DNA from: Hyphomicrobiales bacterium
Lineage (GTDB): Bacteria; Pseudomonadota; Alphaproteobacteria; Rhizobiales; Aestuariivirgaceae
Assembly: GCA_026987255.1 (NCBI GenBank)
Contig: JALSNA010000044.1
Coordinates: 1-5,420, forward strand
Length of the DNA stretch: 5,420 nucleotides
Direction: 5' to 3'
The notes beneath the pieces were generated by a model, which was not told where the DNA came from, ran no database searches, and saw only the letters and a list, made by a program, of their open reading frames with translations. Shown piece after piece: positions 1 to 5,000 of the stretch (its first letter is position 1; each line of letters starts with the position of its first letter). A program made the translations under genes and the position numbers.

Positions 1-139
1 TGTCCGCCCAGCGGGCATTGCGCTGCTCGCGCCCGGAGCCGAGAACGACAATCTCGGTCTTGCGCTGCGGCCCGCCGGTGGCGCGGCGGGAAATGTCGAG
101 CGGGAAACGGACGTCGTGGAAAGAGGATGAGTTGGGCAT
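1..139 (-). CDS. DUF2460 family distal tail protein, N-terminal part (RcGTA g12-like)
   Basis: Reading the minus strand from the ATG at 139 gives 46 codons that run off the window. They encode MPNSSSFHDVRFPLDIS, then RRATGGPQRKTEIVVLGSG and REQRNARWAD. The pattern F-H-[DE]-V-R-F-P-L-D-I-[SA] followed by G-G-P-x-R-x-T-E-I-V-x-L-G-S-G-x-E-x-R-N-x-R-W is the conserved start of DUF2460 / TIGR02217 proteins, such as RcGTA g12, which form the ring at the end of the tail tube to which the baseplate attaches. A TAA lies in frame two codons before the ATG, so this start is fixed. The Shine-Dalgarno is weak (GTGAG about 10 nt upstream). The gene is separated from the tape measure gene by 556 bp of repeats, although the two are normally near neighbours. 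Confidence 0.9.
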   Translation of the reverse strand, partial: MPNSSSFHDVRFPLDISRRATGGPQRKTEIVVLGSGREQRNARWAD

Positions 140-307
140 TGTTTATCGCTCACGGCAGATTTTTTGCCCGCTGGGCAAAAAATGCCTCCGCGGGGGCGGC
201 GCAGGAGCGCCGGGCCGCGGTCGCGGCCTTGCCCGCTGGCTTCAGGGGGAGCAGACGGGCCCTTCGCTGGAGGCTGGGGTTGATAAGTTACGGATGGGAT
301 GGAGTTG
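140..307. repeat. Intergenic tandem repeat, inner copy (168 bp), abutting the DUF2460 start codon
   Basis: This is the second copy of the repeat; only 2 bp separate it from the outer copy. Its left end lies exactly next to the start codon of the DUF2460 gene, so the 50 nt before that start codon are duplicated without change at 310-359. It contains the 25-bp palindrome (159-183), a GGCGC/GCGCC inverted repeat (around 198-211) and a 7-bp inverted repeat at 213-228 (GGCCGCG, loop GT, CGCGGCC). In the outer copy the last of these is reduced to GGCC/GGCC arms. Confidence 0.93.
159..183. repeat. 25-bp perfect palindrome, inner copy
   Basis: The arms ATTTTTTGCCC and GGGCAAAAAAT pair perfectly around the 3-nt centre GCT. 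T-tracts lie on the 5' side and A-tracts on the 3' side on both strands. This is the reverse of an intrinsic terminator, so a protein-binding site, an RNA hairpin in the DUF2460 leader, or part of a repeat family are the open possibilities. Confidence 0.9.
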
Positions 308-328
308 AATGTTTATCGCTCACGGCAG

Positions 329-353
329 ATTTTTTGCCCGCTGGGCAAAAAAT
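329..353. repeat. 25-bp perfect palindrome, outer copy
   Basis: This is identical to the palindrome at 159-183 and lies 170 bp away, inside the exact 50-bp duplicated block. Both arms and the GCT centre are conserved, which suggests that the block was kept or copied as a unit. Confidence 0.9.
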
Positions 354-373
354 GCCTCCAGAGTTTTTGCTGC

Positions 374-396
374 GTGCAGCCTGAAGTGGGCTGCAC
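374..396. repeat. Hairpin present only in the outer repeat copy
   Basis: The arms GTGCAGCC and GGCTGCAC form a perfect 8-bp stem around a 7-nt loop. It lies in the 39-bp segment that the inner copy lacks. No T-tract follows on either strand, so it is not an evident terminator. Confidence 0.8.
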
Positions 397-526
397 TCGG
401 GGCGGCGCAGGAGCGCCGGGCCGCTTATCAGGCCTTGCCCGCTGGCTTGAGGGGAGCAGACGGGCCCTTCGCTGGAGGCTGGGGTTACGGATGGGGTGGA
501 GTCGGGTATCCTCGCAGTTGTCTTTG

Positions 527-553
527 CGGGAAGGGGTTTTCAACCCCTTTCCG
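527..553. repeat. Strong 12-bp stem hairpin between the repeats and the tape measure gene
   Basis: CGGGAAGGGGTT (527-538) pairs with AACCCCTTTCCG (542-553) around a 3-nt loop, with one G-T wobble when read on the plus strand. It is the most stable-looking structure downstream of the tape measure stop. Neither strand has a proper T-tract after the stem, so a factor-independent terminator is not supported. It may shield the 3' end of a processed or terminated upstream mRNA, which is inference. Confidence 0.75.
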
Positions 554-695
554 AACGTTTCCACCCGCATCAGCAAAACACCAAGGCCTGAAACGTTCCG
601 GCAGGGTTGAAGAGGGGGCGGTGTAAGCGCATCAGCAACAGGCCCGGGCTCTTTGGAACGGTTCCTGGATACCAATGCGCGGTTGTGGGACTTCC

Positions 696-1283
696 TTACA
701 GATTCCTTTGGCCTTCGGCGACGGCGCGGGCCAGGGTGGCGGCTATCTGGGTGGAGGAATGGCGGAAGGAGTTGGCATCGGGGGTGGTGATGTTCATGGT
801 TACCTGCACCGGAGCGGCGGCCTGGGCGGCGCGCACGCCGAGGCGGCCATCGGCGCCGCGCGCCAGCGGCATGACGGCCTCCGGGCCGGCCTCGCCCATC
901 AGGCCCAGACCGCCGCGCATGGGAAAGGCCACGGGAGCGCCAATGACGCCGCCCCTGGCGAAGGCGCGCACCCGTCCGGCGGAAAAGGCGTTGCCCCGCG
1001 CCGAGCCCAGGATGGAGCCCAAAGCACCGGCAAGACCGGAAAAGAGCGGGCGCATGGCGGCGGAAAGGGTCATGCGGGCCATGGTCATGGCGAGATTGCG
1101 CAGCACCGAGGAGAACTTGCGCCCGCCCAGGATGGCGCTTGCGAAAGTGCCCGACATGGTGCGGGCGAAGGATTTCGACAGCGCCTCGATGCGCGCCATG
1201 TCGCGCTCCAGGGAGGCGGTTTCCAGGCGCACGGGAATGGTGATGTCCTCGAATTTTCCGCTGTTGTAGTCAGCCATGGGCAT
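696..1283 (-). CDS. Short phage tail tape measure protein (RcGTA g11-like)
   Basis: This 195-aa protein sets tail length. It is short for a tape measure but similar to the short version in RcGTA. Residues 15-75 form a charged helical region (VRLETASLERDMARIEALSKSFARTM in pieces). A hydrophobic stretch lies at about 78-95 (MRPLFSGLAGALGSILG). The conserved C-terminal block begins FARGGVIGAPVAFP (108-121), continues with GLGLMGEAGPEAVMPL (125-140), and ends in a VQVTMNITTPDANSF strand; this block is widely shared by lambda-type tape measure proteins. Three ATGs are possible (1301, 1283, 1277). The one at 1283 was chosen because AAGGA lies 7 nt upstream, giving a 14-nt overlap with the small chaperone gene. 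It ends in TAA, and a 556-bp non-coding stretch follows where the next gene would normally be adjacent. Confidence 0.92.
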   Translation of the reverse strand: MPMADYNSGKFEDITIPVRLETASLERDMARIEALSKSFARTMSGTFASAILGGRKFSSVLRNLAMTMARMTLSAAMRPLFSGLAGALGSILGSARGNAFSAGRVRAFARGGVIGAPVAFPMRGGLGLMGEAGPEAVMPLARGADGRLGVRAAQAAAPVQVTMNITTPDANSFRHSSTQIAATLARAVAEGQRNL

Positions 1284-1479
1284 TGTGCTTTCCTTGGGCA
1301 TCGGGAAACAGGCTCATGAGTTCGCGCAGGCCCTTTCGGGTCATGGGGCGGGCCTTTTCCGGCGTCAGGGCATCGAAGACGGCGGCGATCTCGCGCGGCG
1401 TCATGGCCCAGACATCGGTGGCGGGCAGGCCGAGCAGGGCCATGACCTGACCGGCCAGGCGCTCAAGCGGCAGCGGCAT
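1270..1479 (-). CDS. Small phage tail assembly chaperone (RcGTA g10.1-like)
   Basis: This 69-aa protein resembles the small tail assembly chaperones (Phage_TAC_6-like, 'rcc01693 family') found before the tape measure gene in GTA clusters. The visible pattern is a short helix LERLAGQVMALLGLPATDVWAMTPREIAAVFDAL (5-38), in which L-G-L-x-P-x-x-x-W-x-M-T-P-x-E is the family core, followed by a basic RKGLRELMSLFPD tail. The frame is open upstream to 1587, but the ATG at 1479 has AGGAGG 9 nt upstream and the conserved part begins here. The start lies inside the gp10 gene (17-nt overlap) and the end overlaps the tape measure start by 14 nt. Translational coupling of all three is likely. Confidence 0.88.
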   Translation of the reverse strand: MPLPLERLAGQVMALLGLPATDVWAMTPREIAAVFDALTPEKARPMTRKGLRELMSLFPDAQGKHNAHG

Positions 1480-1807
1480 CGTCCGGCCCCTCCTGCGCGG
1501 CGGGGAAGGTGGCGGCGAGAAGGCGCGCCACGATGGCGGCATAGCCCGGCACGCCATCGGCGCTGGCCATGGCGGCGACCTGCTCATTGCTGACCTCGTG
1601 GCCGGCGCCGCGCATTCCGGCTGCGAGGACGGCGATGATGTCGCGCGCGCTCAACCGGCCCTTCTCGAAGCGTTCGGCCAGGGCCAGCAGATCGGGAACA
1701 TCGAGGGCGGCCTCCAGCTCGGCCAGCGCGCCCAGGGTCAGGCACAGCCGCCAGGAGCGGCCGCCCAGTTGCGCGGCGATCTCGCCGCGGCGGGGATTGT
1801 GATGCAT
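1463..1807 (-). CDS. GTA gp10 family protein (DUF3356-type, putative tail assembly chaperone)
   Basis: This 114-aa protein is typical of 'gene transfer agent family protein' (GTA gp10, Phage_TAC_11-like). The visible signature is the N-terminal RRGEIAAQLGGRSWRLCLTLGALAELEAAL (6-35) followed by ALAERFEKGRLSARDIIAVLAAGMRGAG (42-69), both highly conserved in alphaproteobacterial GTA clusters. The C-terminus is Ala-rich and probably less structured. By position between the tail tube and the tape measure it probably acts as a tail assembly chaperone that is not kept in the particle; this is inferred from position and family naming. The ATG at 1807 has AAGGAC 6 nt upstream. Its last 17 nt overlap the next gene in another frame. 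Confidence 0.9.
   Translation of the reverse strand: MHHNPRRGEIAAQLGGRSWRLCLTLGALAELEAALDVPDLLALAERFEKGRLSARDIIAVLAAGMRGAGHEVSNEQVAAMASADGVPGYAAIVARLLAATFPAAQEGPDDAAAA
1488..1493 (-). promoter_or_regulatory. Shine-Dalgarno site of the small chaperone gene, inside the gp10 gene
   Basis: The minus strand reads AGGAGG with 9 nt before the ATG at 1479, within the last codons of the gp10-type gene. It decides the start of the 69-aa protein and favours independent or coupled initiation over a frameshift fusion of the two proteins. Confidence 0.72.
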
Positions 1808-1849
1808 GGGAATGTCCTTGTGGTTCGATTGCCGATCACCCTGCCGCGG

Positions 1850-2260
1850 TCACAGGGCGGCGAAGGTAAGTTCTCCGGCCGATTCCAGGGTGAGCTCGAA
1901 GGTCAGTTCGCCGTCGTGCTCGCCGGCGTATTCCAGGGCGGTGAGCTGGAAGGGGCCGGTGAGGGAGCCGAAATCGGGGATGATGACCTGCCAATCGCGG
2001 ATTTCGCCATCGAAGAAGAGCTGGCGGGCCAGGGCGTCGGAGGCCTCGTCGCGGAAGATGCCGGAACCGGAGATGGCGGCATGGCGCACCCCGGCTCCGG
2101 CCAGCAGCTCGCGCCAGCGGCCGGGCGAGGCCTGATCGGTGGCGTCCACCTGGGCGGCGGAGAAGGCCAGACGATGGGAGCGCATTCCGGCGGCGGTGAC
2201 GAAGCCGCCTGCGCCATCGCCGATTTTCAGCAGCAGATCCTTGCCTTTCTGGGCGGACAT
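1850..2260 (-). CDS. Major tail tube protein, TP901-1 family (RcGTA g9-like)
   Basis: This 136-aa protein is a phage major tail protein of the TP901-1 type, which polymerises as rings to build the tail tube. The N-terminal MSAQKGKDLLLKIGDG (1-16) is the recurrent start of this family in GTA clusters. It continues with FVTAAGMRSHRLAFSAAQVDATDQASPGRWRELL (20-53), where the V-D-x-T-x-x-x-S-x-x-x-W-R-E-L-L pattern is diagnostic, then VRHAAISGSGIFRDEASD (58-75). The C-terminal half alternates strands, ending in ELTFELTLESAGELTF. The ATG at 2260 has AGGAG 6 nt upstream, overlapping the stop codon of the preceding gene, and only 10 nt separate the two genes. Length matches RcGTA g9 closely. Confidence 0.93.
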   Translation of the reverse strand: MSAQKGKDLLLKIGDGAGGFVTAAGMRSHRLAFSAAQVDATDQASPGRWRELLAGAGVRHAAISGSGIFRDEASDALARQLFFDGEIRDWQVIIPDFGSLTGPFQLTALEYAGEHDGELTFELTLESAGELTFAAL

Positions 2261-2270
2261 GAAAAACTCC

Positions 2271-2684
2271 TCATTGCAGCGGGTGGGTGGTGGCGCGCAG
2301 GCGCAAAATGCCGTGGAAGAGACGGCCATCGGCGGCGCGCAGGGCGGTCCAGAAGACGCAACGCAGGTTGACCAGGTGATGATCCGTCAAGGGCAGCGGG
2401 GCGTCATCGAGCAGCTCGTCGAGACGGGCGATGATCTCGTAGGCCTGCTTGCGTCCGCCGTGCTCGGAATAGACATGCAAGGTCAGGCGGTGCTCGTGGC
2501 CGGTCTCGGTGAAGGTGTTCCAGGCGCGGGTTTCGGGATCGCCGAAAACCACATAGGGCGGCGCCGTGCGGCGCGGCGGGCGGCCAAAAACCTTCTGGCC
2601 TCCGAGCATGGTGGTCAGGGCGGCGTCATCGCGCAGCCGCGCCAGCATGGCCTCCTGCAAGGCCAGGGCGGGATTCATCGGCAT
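2271..2684 (-). CDS. DUF3168 family tail terminator / tail completion protein (RcGTA g8-like)
   Basis: This 137-aa protein belongs to the DUF3168 family, which caps the head-proximal end of the tail tube. The family features are ALALQEAMLARLRDDAALTTMLGG (about 6-29), then the PPRRTAPPYVVFGDPETRAWNT segment (36-57) with the P-P-Y-V-x-x-G core. HEHRLTLHVYSEHGGRKQAYEIIARLDELL (64-92) follows, where the strand H-x-L-T-L-x-V-Y-S leads into a helix. The C-terminal strand is RLFHGILRLRATTHPL. Of the two ATGs two codons apart, the first (2684) was chosen because GAAGGA lies about 8 nt upstream. It follows the head closure gene after 20 nt, and its stop abuts the Shine-Dalgarno of the tail protein gene. 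Confidence 0.9.
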   Translation of the reverse strand: MPMNPALALQEAMLARLRDDAALTTMLGGQKVFGRPPRRTAPPYVVFGDPETRAWNTFTETGHEHRLTLHVYSEHGGRKQAYEIIARLDELLDDAPLPLTDHHLVNLRCVFWTALRAADGRLFHGILRLRATTHPLQ

Positions 2685-2704
2685 GGGGACAGTCCTTCGT
2701 CGGG

Positions 2705-3034
2705 TTACAGGGGCAGCTCTTCGCACAGGCAGATCAGGCGGGCGCGGCGGCCATCGGGATCGAAGACGGCAATGATGTTCCAGACCCGGTCCCCCGCCAC
2801 AAAGCGCATCTGCGGCCACAGGCCGGGGCGGTAGCGGATGGTGATCTCGCTGCGCAGGCGGGTGGCGGGCTGGGCGGCCCACAGGCCCTCAGGGCCGCCG
2901 CGCAGGGGGGAGATGGCGGCCCACAGGGTGGCCACGTCCTGCCAGGTTATGCTCACGCCCCCTGCCCCGTCATCGGTCTCGGCGGGAGCCTGCAGAGTGA
3001 GGCGGTGGCGAAGGGCGGCGATGGGGCGGGTCAC
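2705..3034 (-). CDS. Phage head closure / head-tail adaptor protein (RcGTA g7-like stopper)
   Basis: This is a 109-aa small beta-rich protein of the phage head-tail adaptor family (SPP1 gp16 / HK97 gp7 class), which closes the neck under the connector. The diagnostic pattern is RHRLTLQAPAETDDGAGGVSITWQDVATLWAAISPL (residues 9-44): an R-L-T-L-Q strand, a short acidic-glycine loop, then the W-x-D-V-x-T-x-W-A strand. SEITIRYRPGL (62-72) and GDRVWNIIAVFDPDGRRARLICLCEE (81-106) follow, close to the usual 'R-Y-x-I-x-x-v-x-d-x-d-g-R-r-x-l-l-C' end. The start is GTG at 3034, forming a GTGA overlap with the connector stop. A GGGAGG site lies 7 nt upstream, inside the preceding gene, so the two are probably translationally coupled. 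Confidence 0.9.
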   Translation of the reverse strand: MTRPIAALRHRLTLQAPAETDDGAGGVSITWQDVATLWAAISPLRGGPEGLWAAQPATRLRSEITIRYRPGLWPQMRFVAGDRVWNIIAVFDPDGRRARLICLCEELPL

Positions 3035-3597
3035 AGGCGCACCTCCCGGTGGCTTTCGATGATGCGGCGGGCCTCGGCGGGAAGACCGGCGCGGATGGTC
3101 TCGTCGTGGCCCTCGCGGTGTTCGAACCAGTGGGCAACGATGATCATGATGGCCTGCCGCAAGGGGGCGGGCACATCGGCCGGGGCATCGCCATGACCGG
3201 CGCGCAGGCGCACCTCGATGACGTTCATGCGCCGCGCCGGGACGGGAAAGCCGGAGAGCGCGCGGATGCGGGCCGGGCGGGAGGCAAGATCGGTCTCGTA
3301 ACTTTCCGCCGTGGCCGTTTGCAGCCCCGCAGCGGTGAGGATGCGGATTTCCTCAACCGCCTGAATGGGGTGAAGGGGGATGGAGAGAATGCCGCTTCGC
3401 GGCCAGCAGTCGCGATAGAAGCTCCAGTGCTGGGTGATCAGGGCCTGGCCGGTCTCGAACTCCACGCGGCGGGTGGCGGCCTCGATCATGGAGGCGATGA
3501 GGGCGTCTTCCTGCGCGCCATCGACGCGCAGGTGGGCCCTGGCCTGTTCCACGGTGACGGGAGAGACGGCCGGGGGCGTTGTCAGGACAAGAGGCAT
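3031..3597 (-). CDS. Head-tail connector/adaptor protein (RcGTA g6-like, gp6 type)
   Basis: This 188-aa protein fits the phage head-tail connector (gp6/HK97-type, 'phiE125 gp8' family), which forms a ring under the portal and joins the head to the neck. It begins with the characteristic VSPVTVEQARAHLRVDGAQED motif (residues 11-31), in which a helix precedes an L-R-V-D turn. ALIASMIEAATRRVEFETGQALITQHW follows at about 33-58. A central strand region lies around 68-130 (LSIPLHPIQAVEEI), and the C-terminal helix PLRQAIMIIVAHWFEHRE (145-162) is typical of the family. The ATG at 3597 sits where the family's MPL start is expected; the Shine-Dalgarno is weak (GGAA only). It lies just beyond the terminator and its end overlaps the next start by 4 nt. 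Length agrees with RcGTA g6. Confidence 0.9.
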   Translation of the reverse strand: MPLVLTTPPAVSPVTVEQARAHLRVDGAQEDALIASMIEAATRRVEFETGQALITQHWSFYRDCWPRSGILSIPLHPIQAVEEIRILTAAGLQTATAESYETDLASRPARIRALSGFPVPARRMNVIEVRLRAGHGDAPADVPAPLRQAIMIIVAHWFEHREGHDETIRAGLPAEARRIIESHREVRL

Positions 3598-3637
3598 GGG
3601 CGTTCCGTGCGGGTTTGGCGCTTTTTGCGCATCTTGG

Positions 3638-3676
3638 AAAAAAGTGGCCCGGCGCACGGGAGGGATGCGCCGGGCC
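3638..3676 (-). terminator. Intrinsic terminator after the capsid gene
   Basis: On the minus strand a perfect 11-bp GC-rich stem (GGCCCGGCGCA pairing with TGCGCCGGGCC) encloses a 9-nt loop. Two nucleotides later comes a run of six T. It begins 39 nt after the capsid stop and lies upstream of the connector gene. Hairpin plus T-tract has the correct polarity only for minus-strand transcription. It probably ends part of the transcripts after the capsid gene, so that capsid mRNA exceeds that of the downstream connector and tail genes. The degree of read-through cannot be judged from sequence. Confidence 0.88.
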
Positions 3677-3715
3677 GGGCGGGCCATGCGGGGGACGGGG
3701 CAGGCCCTGCAAGGG

Positions 3716-4963
3716 TCAGGCGGCGAACTTGAGCAGCTTGATGGCGTCGAAGTCCTGCACGCCGCCGCCGACGCGGCGGGTGGTGTAGAAGAGCACGTAG
3801 GGCTTGGCGGAATAGGGATCGCGCAGGACGCGCACGCCGGTGCGGTCCACCACCAGATAGCCGCGGCGGAAATCGCCGAAGGCGATGGCGTGGGCGCCAG
3901 TGGCCATGTCCGGCATCTGCTCCACCTCGGTGACGGAAAAGCCCATGAGGGTGGGCCGCGCCTGGGCGGAGGCGGCGGGCTGCCAGATGTAGTTGCCCTC
4001 GGCATCCTTGAGCTTGCGGATTTCGGCCTGGGTGCGGCGGTTCATCATCCAGGTGGCGTTCTGCCGGTAGCCGGATTTCAGGGCATAGACCAGATCCACC
4101 AGCGGATCGGAGGCATTGGTGGCGGGCAGCGCGCCGTCGGCGCCGGTCTTGATCCAGCCCAGGGAGCCCCAGCTCCAGGAGGCCTCGTCGACGGTGGGCA
4201 CGCCGAGCAGACCCCGCGGGCGGGTCGCGCCATCGCCATTGATGAAGGCATCCGTCTCCTGTGCGGCGAAGGCGTCGATGATCTCGCCGGCCAGCCACTG
4301 GCCGATGTCCACCGCCGCATCATCGAGCAGCGTCTGGGTGGCGGCGGGCATGGCATAGAGCTCCATGGCCGGGAAGGTCAGCTCGGCCAGGGCGGGCGTA
4401 TCGGTCTGGGGGCGCGCGGCGGTCTCGGAGACCCAGCCGGAGGCGGGCCGGGAGGTGGCGAAGGGCTTGCGGTAGGTTCCGGCGGAAATGCGCCGCACGG
4501 AGGCCACGGCGCGCACCGGCGAGGCCTCGGACAGCATGCGGGTGACGGTGCTTTCCAGCTCGTCATGGGCCAGATAGCCGCCATCGGGGCCGGAGCCGGA
4601 GGAGAGGGCCTTTTCCTCGATGCGCAAAAGCTGCGCGGCATCGCCACGGCGCATGTAGGTCTCGAAGGCGGCCTTGTGCTCGCCGGCCTGGGCGGAGGCG
4701 GCCTCGGGCGGATGCGCCAGGGCCGGGCGGGCGGCCTTCAGGGCCAGCTCGTCGAGGCGTTTCTGCTGGGCATCCAGGGCATCGGAAATGCGCGCCAGCT
4801 TCTCTTCGGTGACAGGATCGCTGGCGCGGCTTTCCAGCTCCGCCAGGCGGGCGTCATTGGCGGCGCGGAACTCCTCGAAGGCGTTCATCAGCTCGGCATG
4901 CAGGGCGGCCGGATCGCCGCTGGCGGCGACCTTGGTTTCGAGATCGGAAGGGGCGTTGGTCAT
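3716..4963 (-). CDS. Major capsid protein, HK97 fold (RcGTA g5-like)
   Basis: This 415-aa protein forms the icosahedral shell of the particle. Residues 1 to about 110 are charged, Ala/Glu-rich and probably coiled coil (for example 55-80), as expected for the HK97 delta/scaffold domain removed by the upstream protease. The mature shell domain probably begins near residue 119, at ALSSGSGPDGGYLAHDELES, followed by the typical MLSEASPVRAVASVR, GWVSETAARPQTDTP and ELYAMPAATQTLLDD blocks, then FINGDGATRPRGLLG (240-254). The C-terminal FGDFRRGYLVVDRTGVRVLRD and KPYVLFYTTRRVGGGVQ segments are classic for phage and GTA capsids. The exact cleavage site cannot be read from sequence. The ATG at 4963 was chosen because AAGGAG lies 11 nt upstream and the homologous region starts here, although the frame stays open to 5089. 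A strong terminator follows. Confidence 0.96.
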   Translation of the reverse strand: MTNAPSDLETKVAASGDPAALHAELMNAFEEFRAANDARLAELESRASDPVTEEKLARISDALDAQQKRLDELALKAARPALAHPPEAASAQAGEHKAAFETYMRRGDAAQLLRIEEKALSSGSGPDGGYLAHDELESTVTRMLSEASPVRAVASVRRISAGTYRKPFATSRPASGWVSETAARPQTDTPALAELTFPAMELYAMPAATQTLLDDAAVDIGQWLAGEIIDAFAAQETDAFINGDGATRPRGLLGVPTVDEASWSWGSLGWIKTGADGALPATNASDPLVDLVYALKSGYRQNATWMMNRRTQAEIRKLKDAEGNYIWQPAASAQARPTLMGFSVTEVEQMPDMATGAHAIAFGDFRRGYLVVDRTGVRVLRDPYSAKPYVLFYTTRRVGGGVQDFDAIKLLKFAA

Positions 4964-4974
4964 GGGATGGATGA

Positions 4975-4980
4975 CTCCTT
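4975..4980 (-). promoter_or_regulatory. Shine-Dalgarno site of the capsid gene
   Basis: The minus strand reads AAGGAG, with 11 nt before the ATG at 4963. The spacing is slightly long, but no other in-frame start codon lies closer. It decides the capsid start against the longer open frame that begins inside the protease gene. Confidence 0.7.
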
Positions 4981-5000
4981 GTGGCTGGATGTGGACAGGA

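Larger units (their letters stand above)
310..504. repeat. Intergenic tandem repeat, outer copy (195 bp)
   Basis: This copy aligns in order with 140-307. The exact blocks are 310-359 (50 bp, equal to 140-189), 399-424 (26 bp, equal to 193-218), 431-448 (18 bp, equal to 225-242), 451-486 (36 bp, equal to 246-281) and 487-495. It carries 39 bp at 360-398 where the inner copy has only 3 bp; that segment includes an 8-bp perfect hairpin. It lacks the 8 bp found at 282-289 of the inner copy. The mix of exact blocks and indels suggests modular divergence rather than a very recent duplication. Confidence 0.93.
140..695. other. Repeat-rich non-coding stretch between tape measure and DUF2460 genes
   Basis: No convincing gene is present in these 556 bp on either strand. 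The open frames here share peptides only because of the DNA repeat, lack good ribosome binding sites and resemble no family I recognise. The stretch holds two head-to-tail copies of a 168-195 bp repeat (140-307 and 310-504), a strong hairpin (527-553), and a zone of small direct and inverted repeats (552-665). All flanking spacers in the cluster are at most 118 bp, so this is an unusual interruption. It could be an inserted non-autonomous element, an expanded leader of the DUF2460 gene, or a genome-wide intergenic repeat family. The sequence does not decide between these. Confidence 0.8.

Noticed and set aside
6..17. GCCCAGCGGGCA near the left edge, similar to the core of the 25-bp palindrome
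   Set aside because: It lies in DUF2460 codons for the conserved N-A-R-W-A-D residues and lacks the flanking T and A tracts, so coding constraint explains it.
159..183. Bidirectional intrinsic terminator at the palindrome (also 329-353)
   Set aside because: The T-tract precedes and the A-tract follows the stem on both strands, the reverse of the required arrangement. The GC part of the stem is only 4 bp.
140..504. A CRISPR array
   Set aside because: There are only two copies of a long (168-195 bp) unit separated by 2 bp, with no regular short repeats and unique spacers.
18..675. Several 85-120 codon open frames on both strands in the repeat region
   Set aside because: The peptides resemble each other only where the DNA repeat is read twice, they overlap in several frames, and none shows a family motif or a good ribosome site. 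The first 139 bp are coding on the minus strand for the DUF2460 protein.
1460..1500. Programmed frameshift joining the gp10-type and small chaperone genes
   Set aside because: No slippery heptamer was seen, and the second gene has its own ATG with a strong AGGAGG site.
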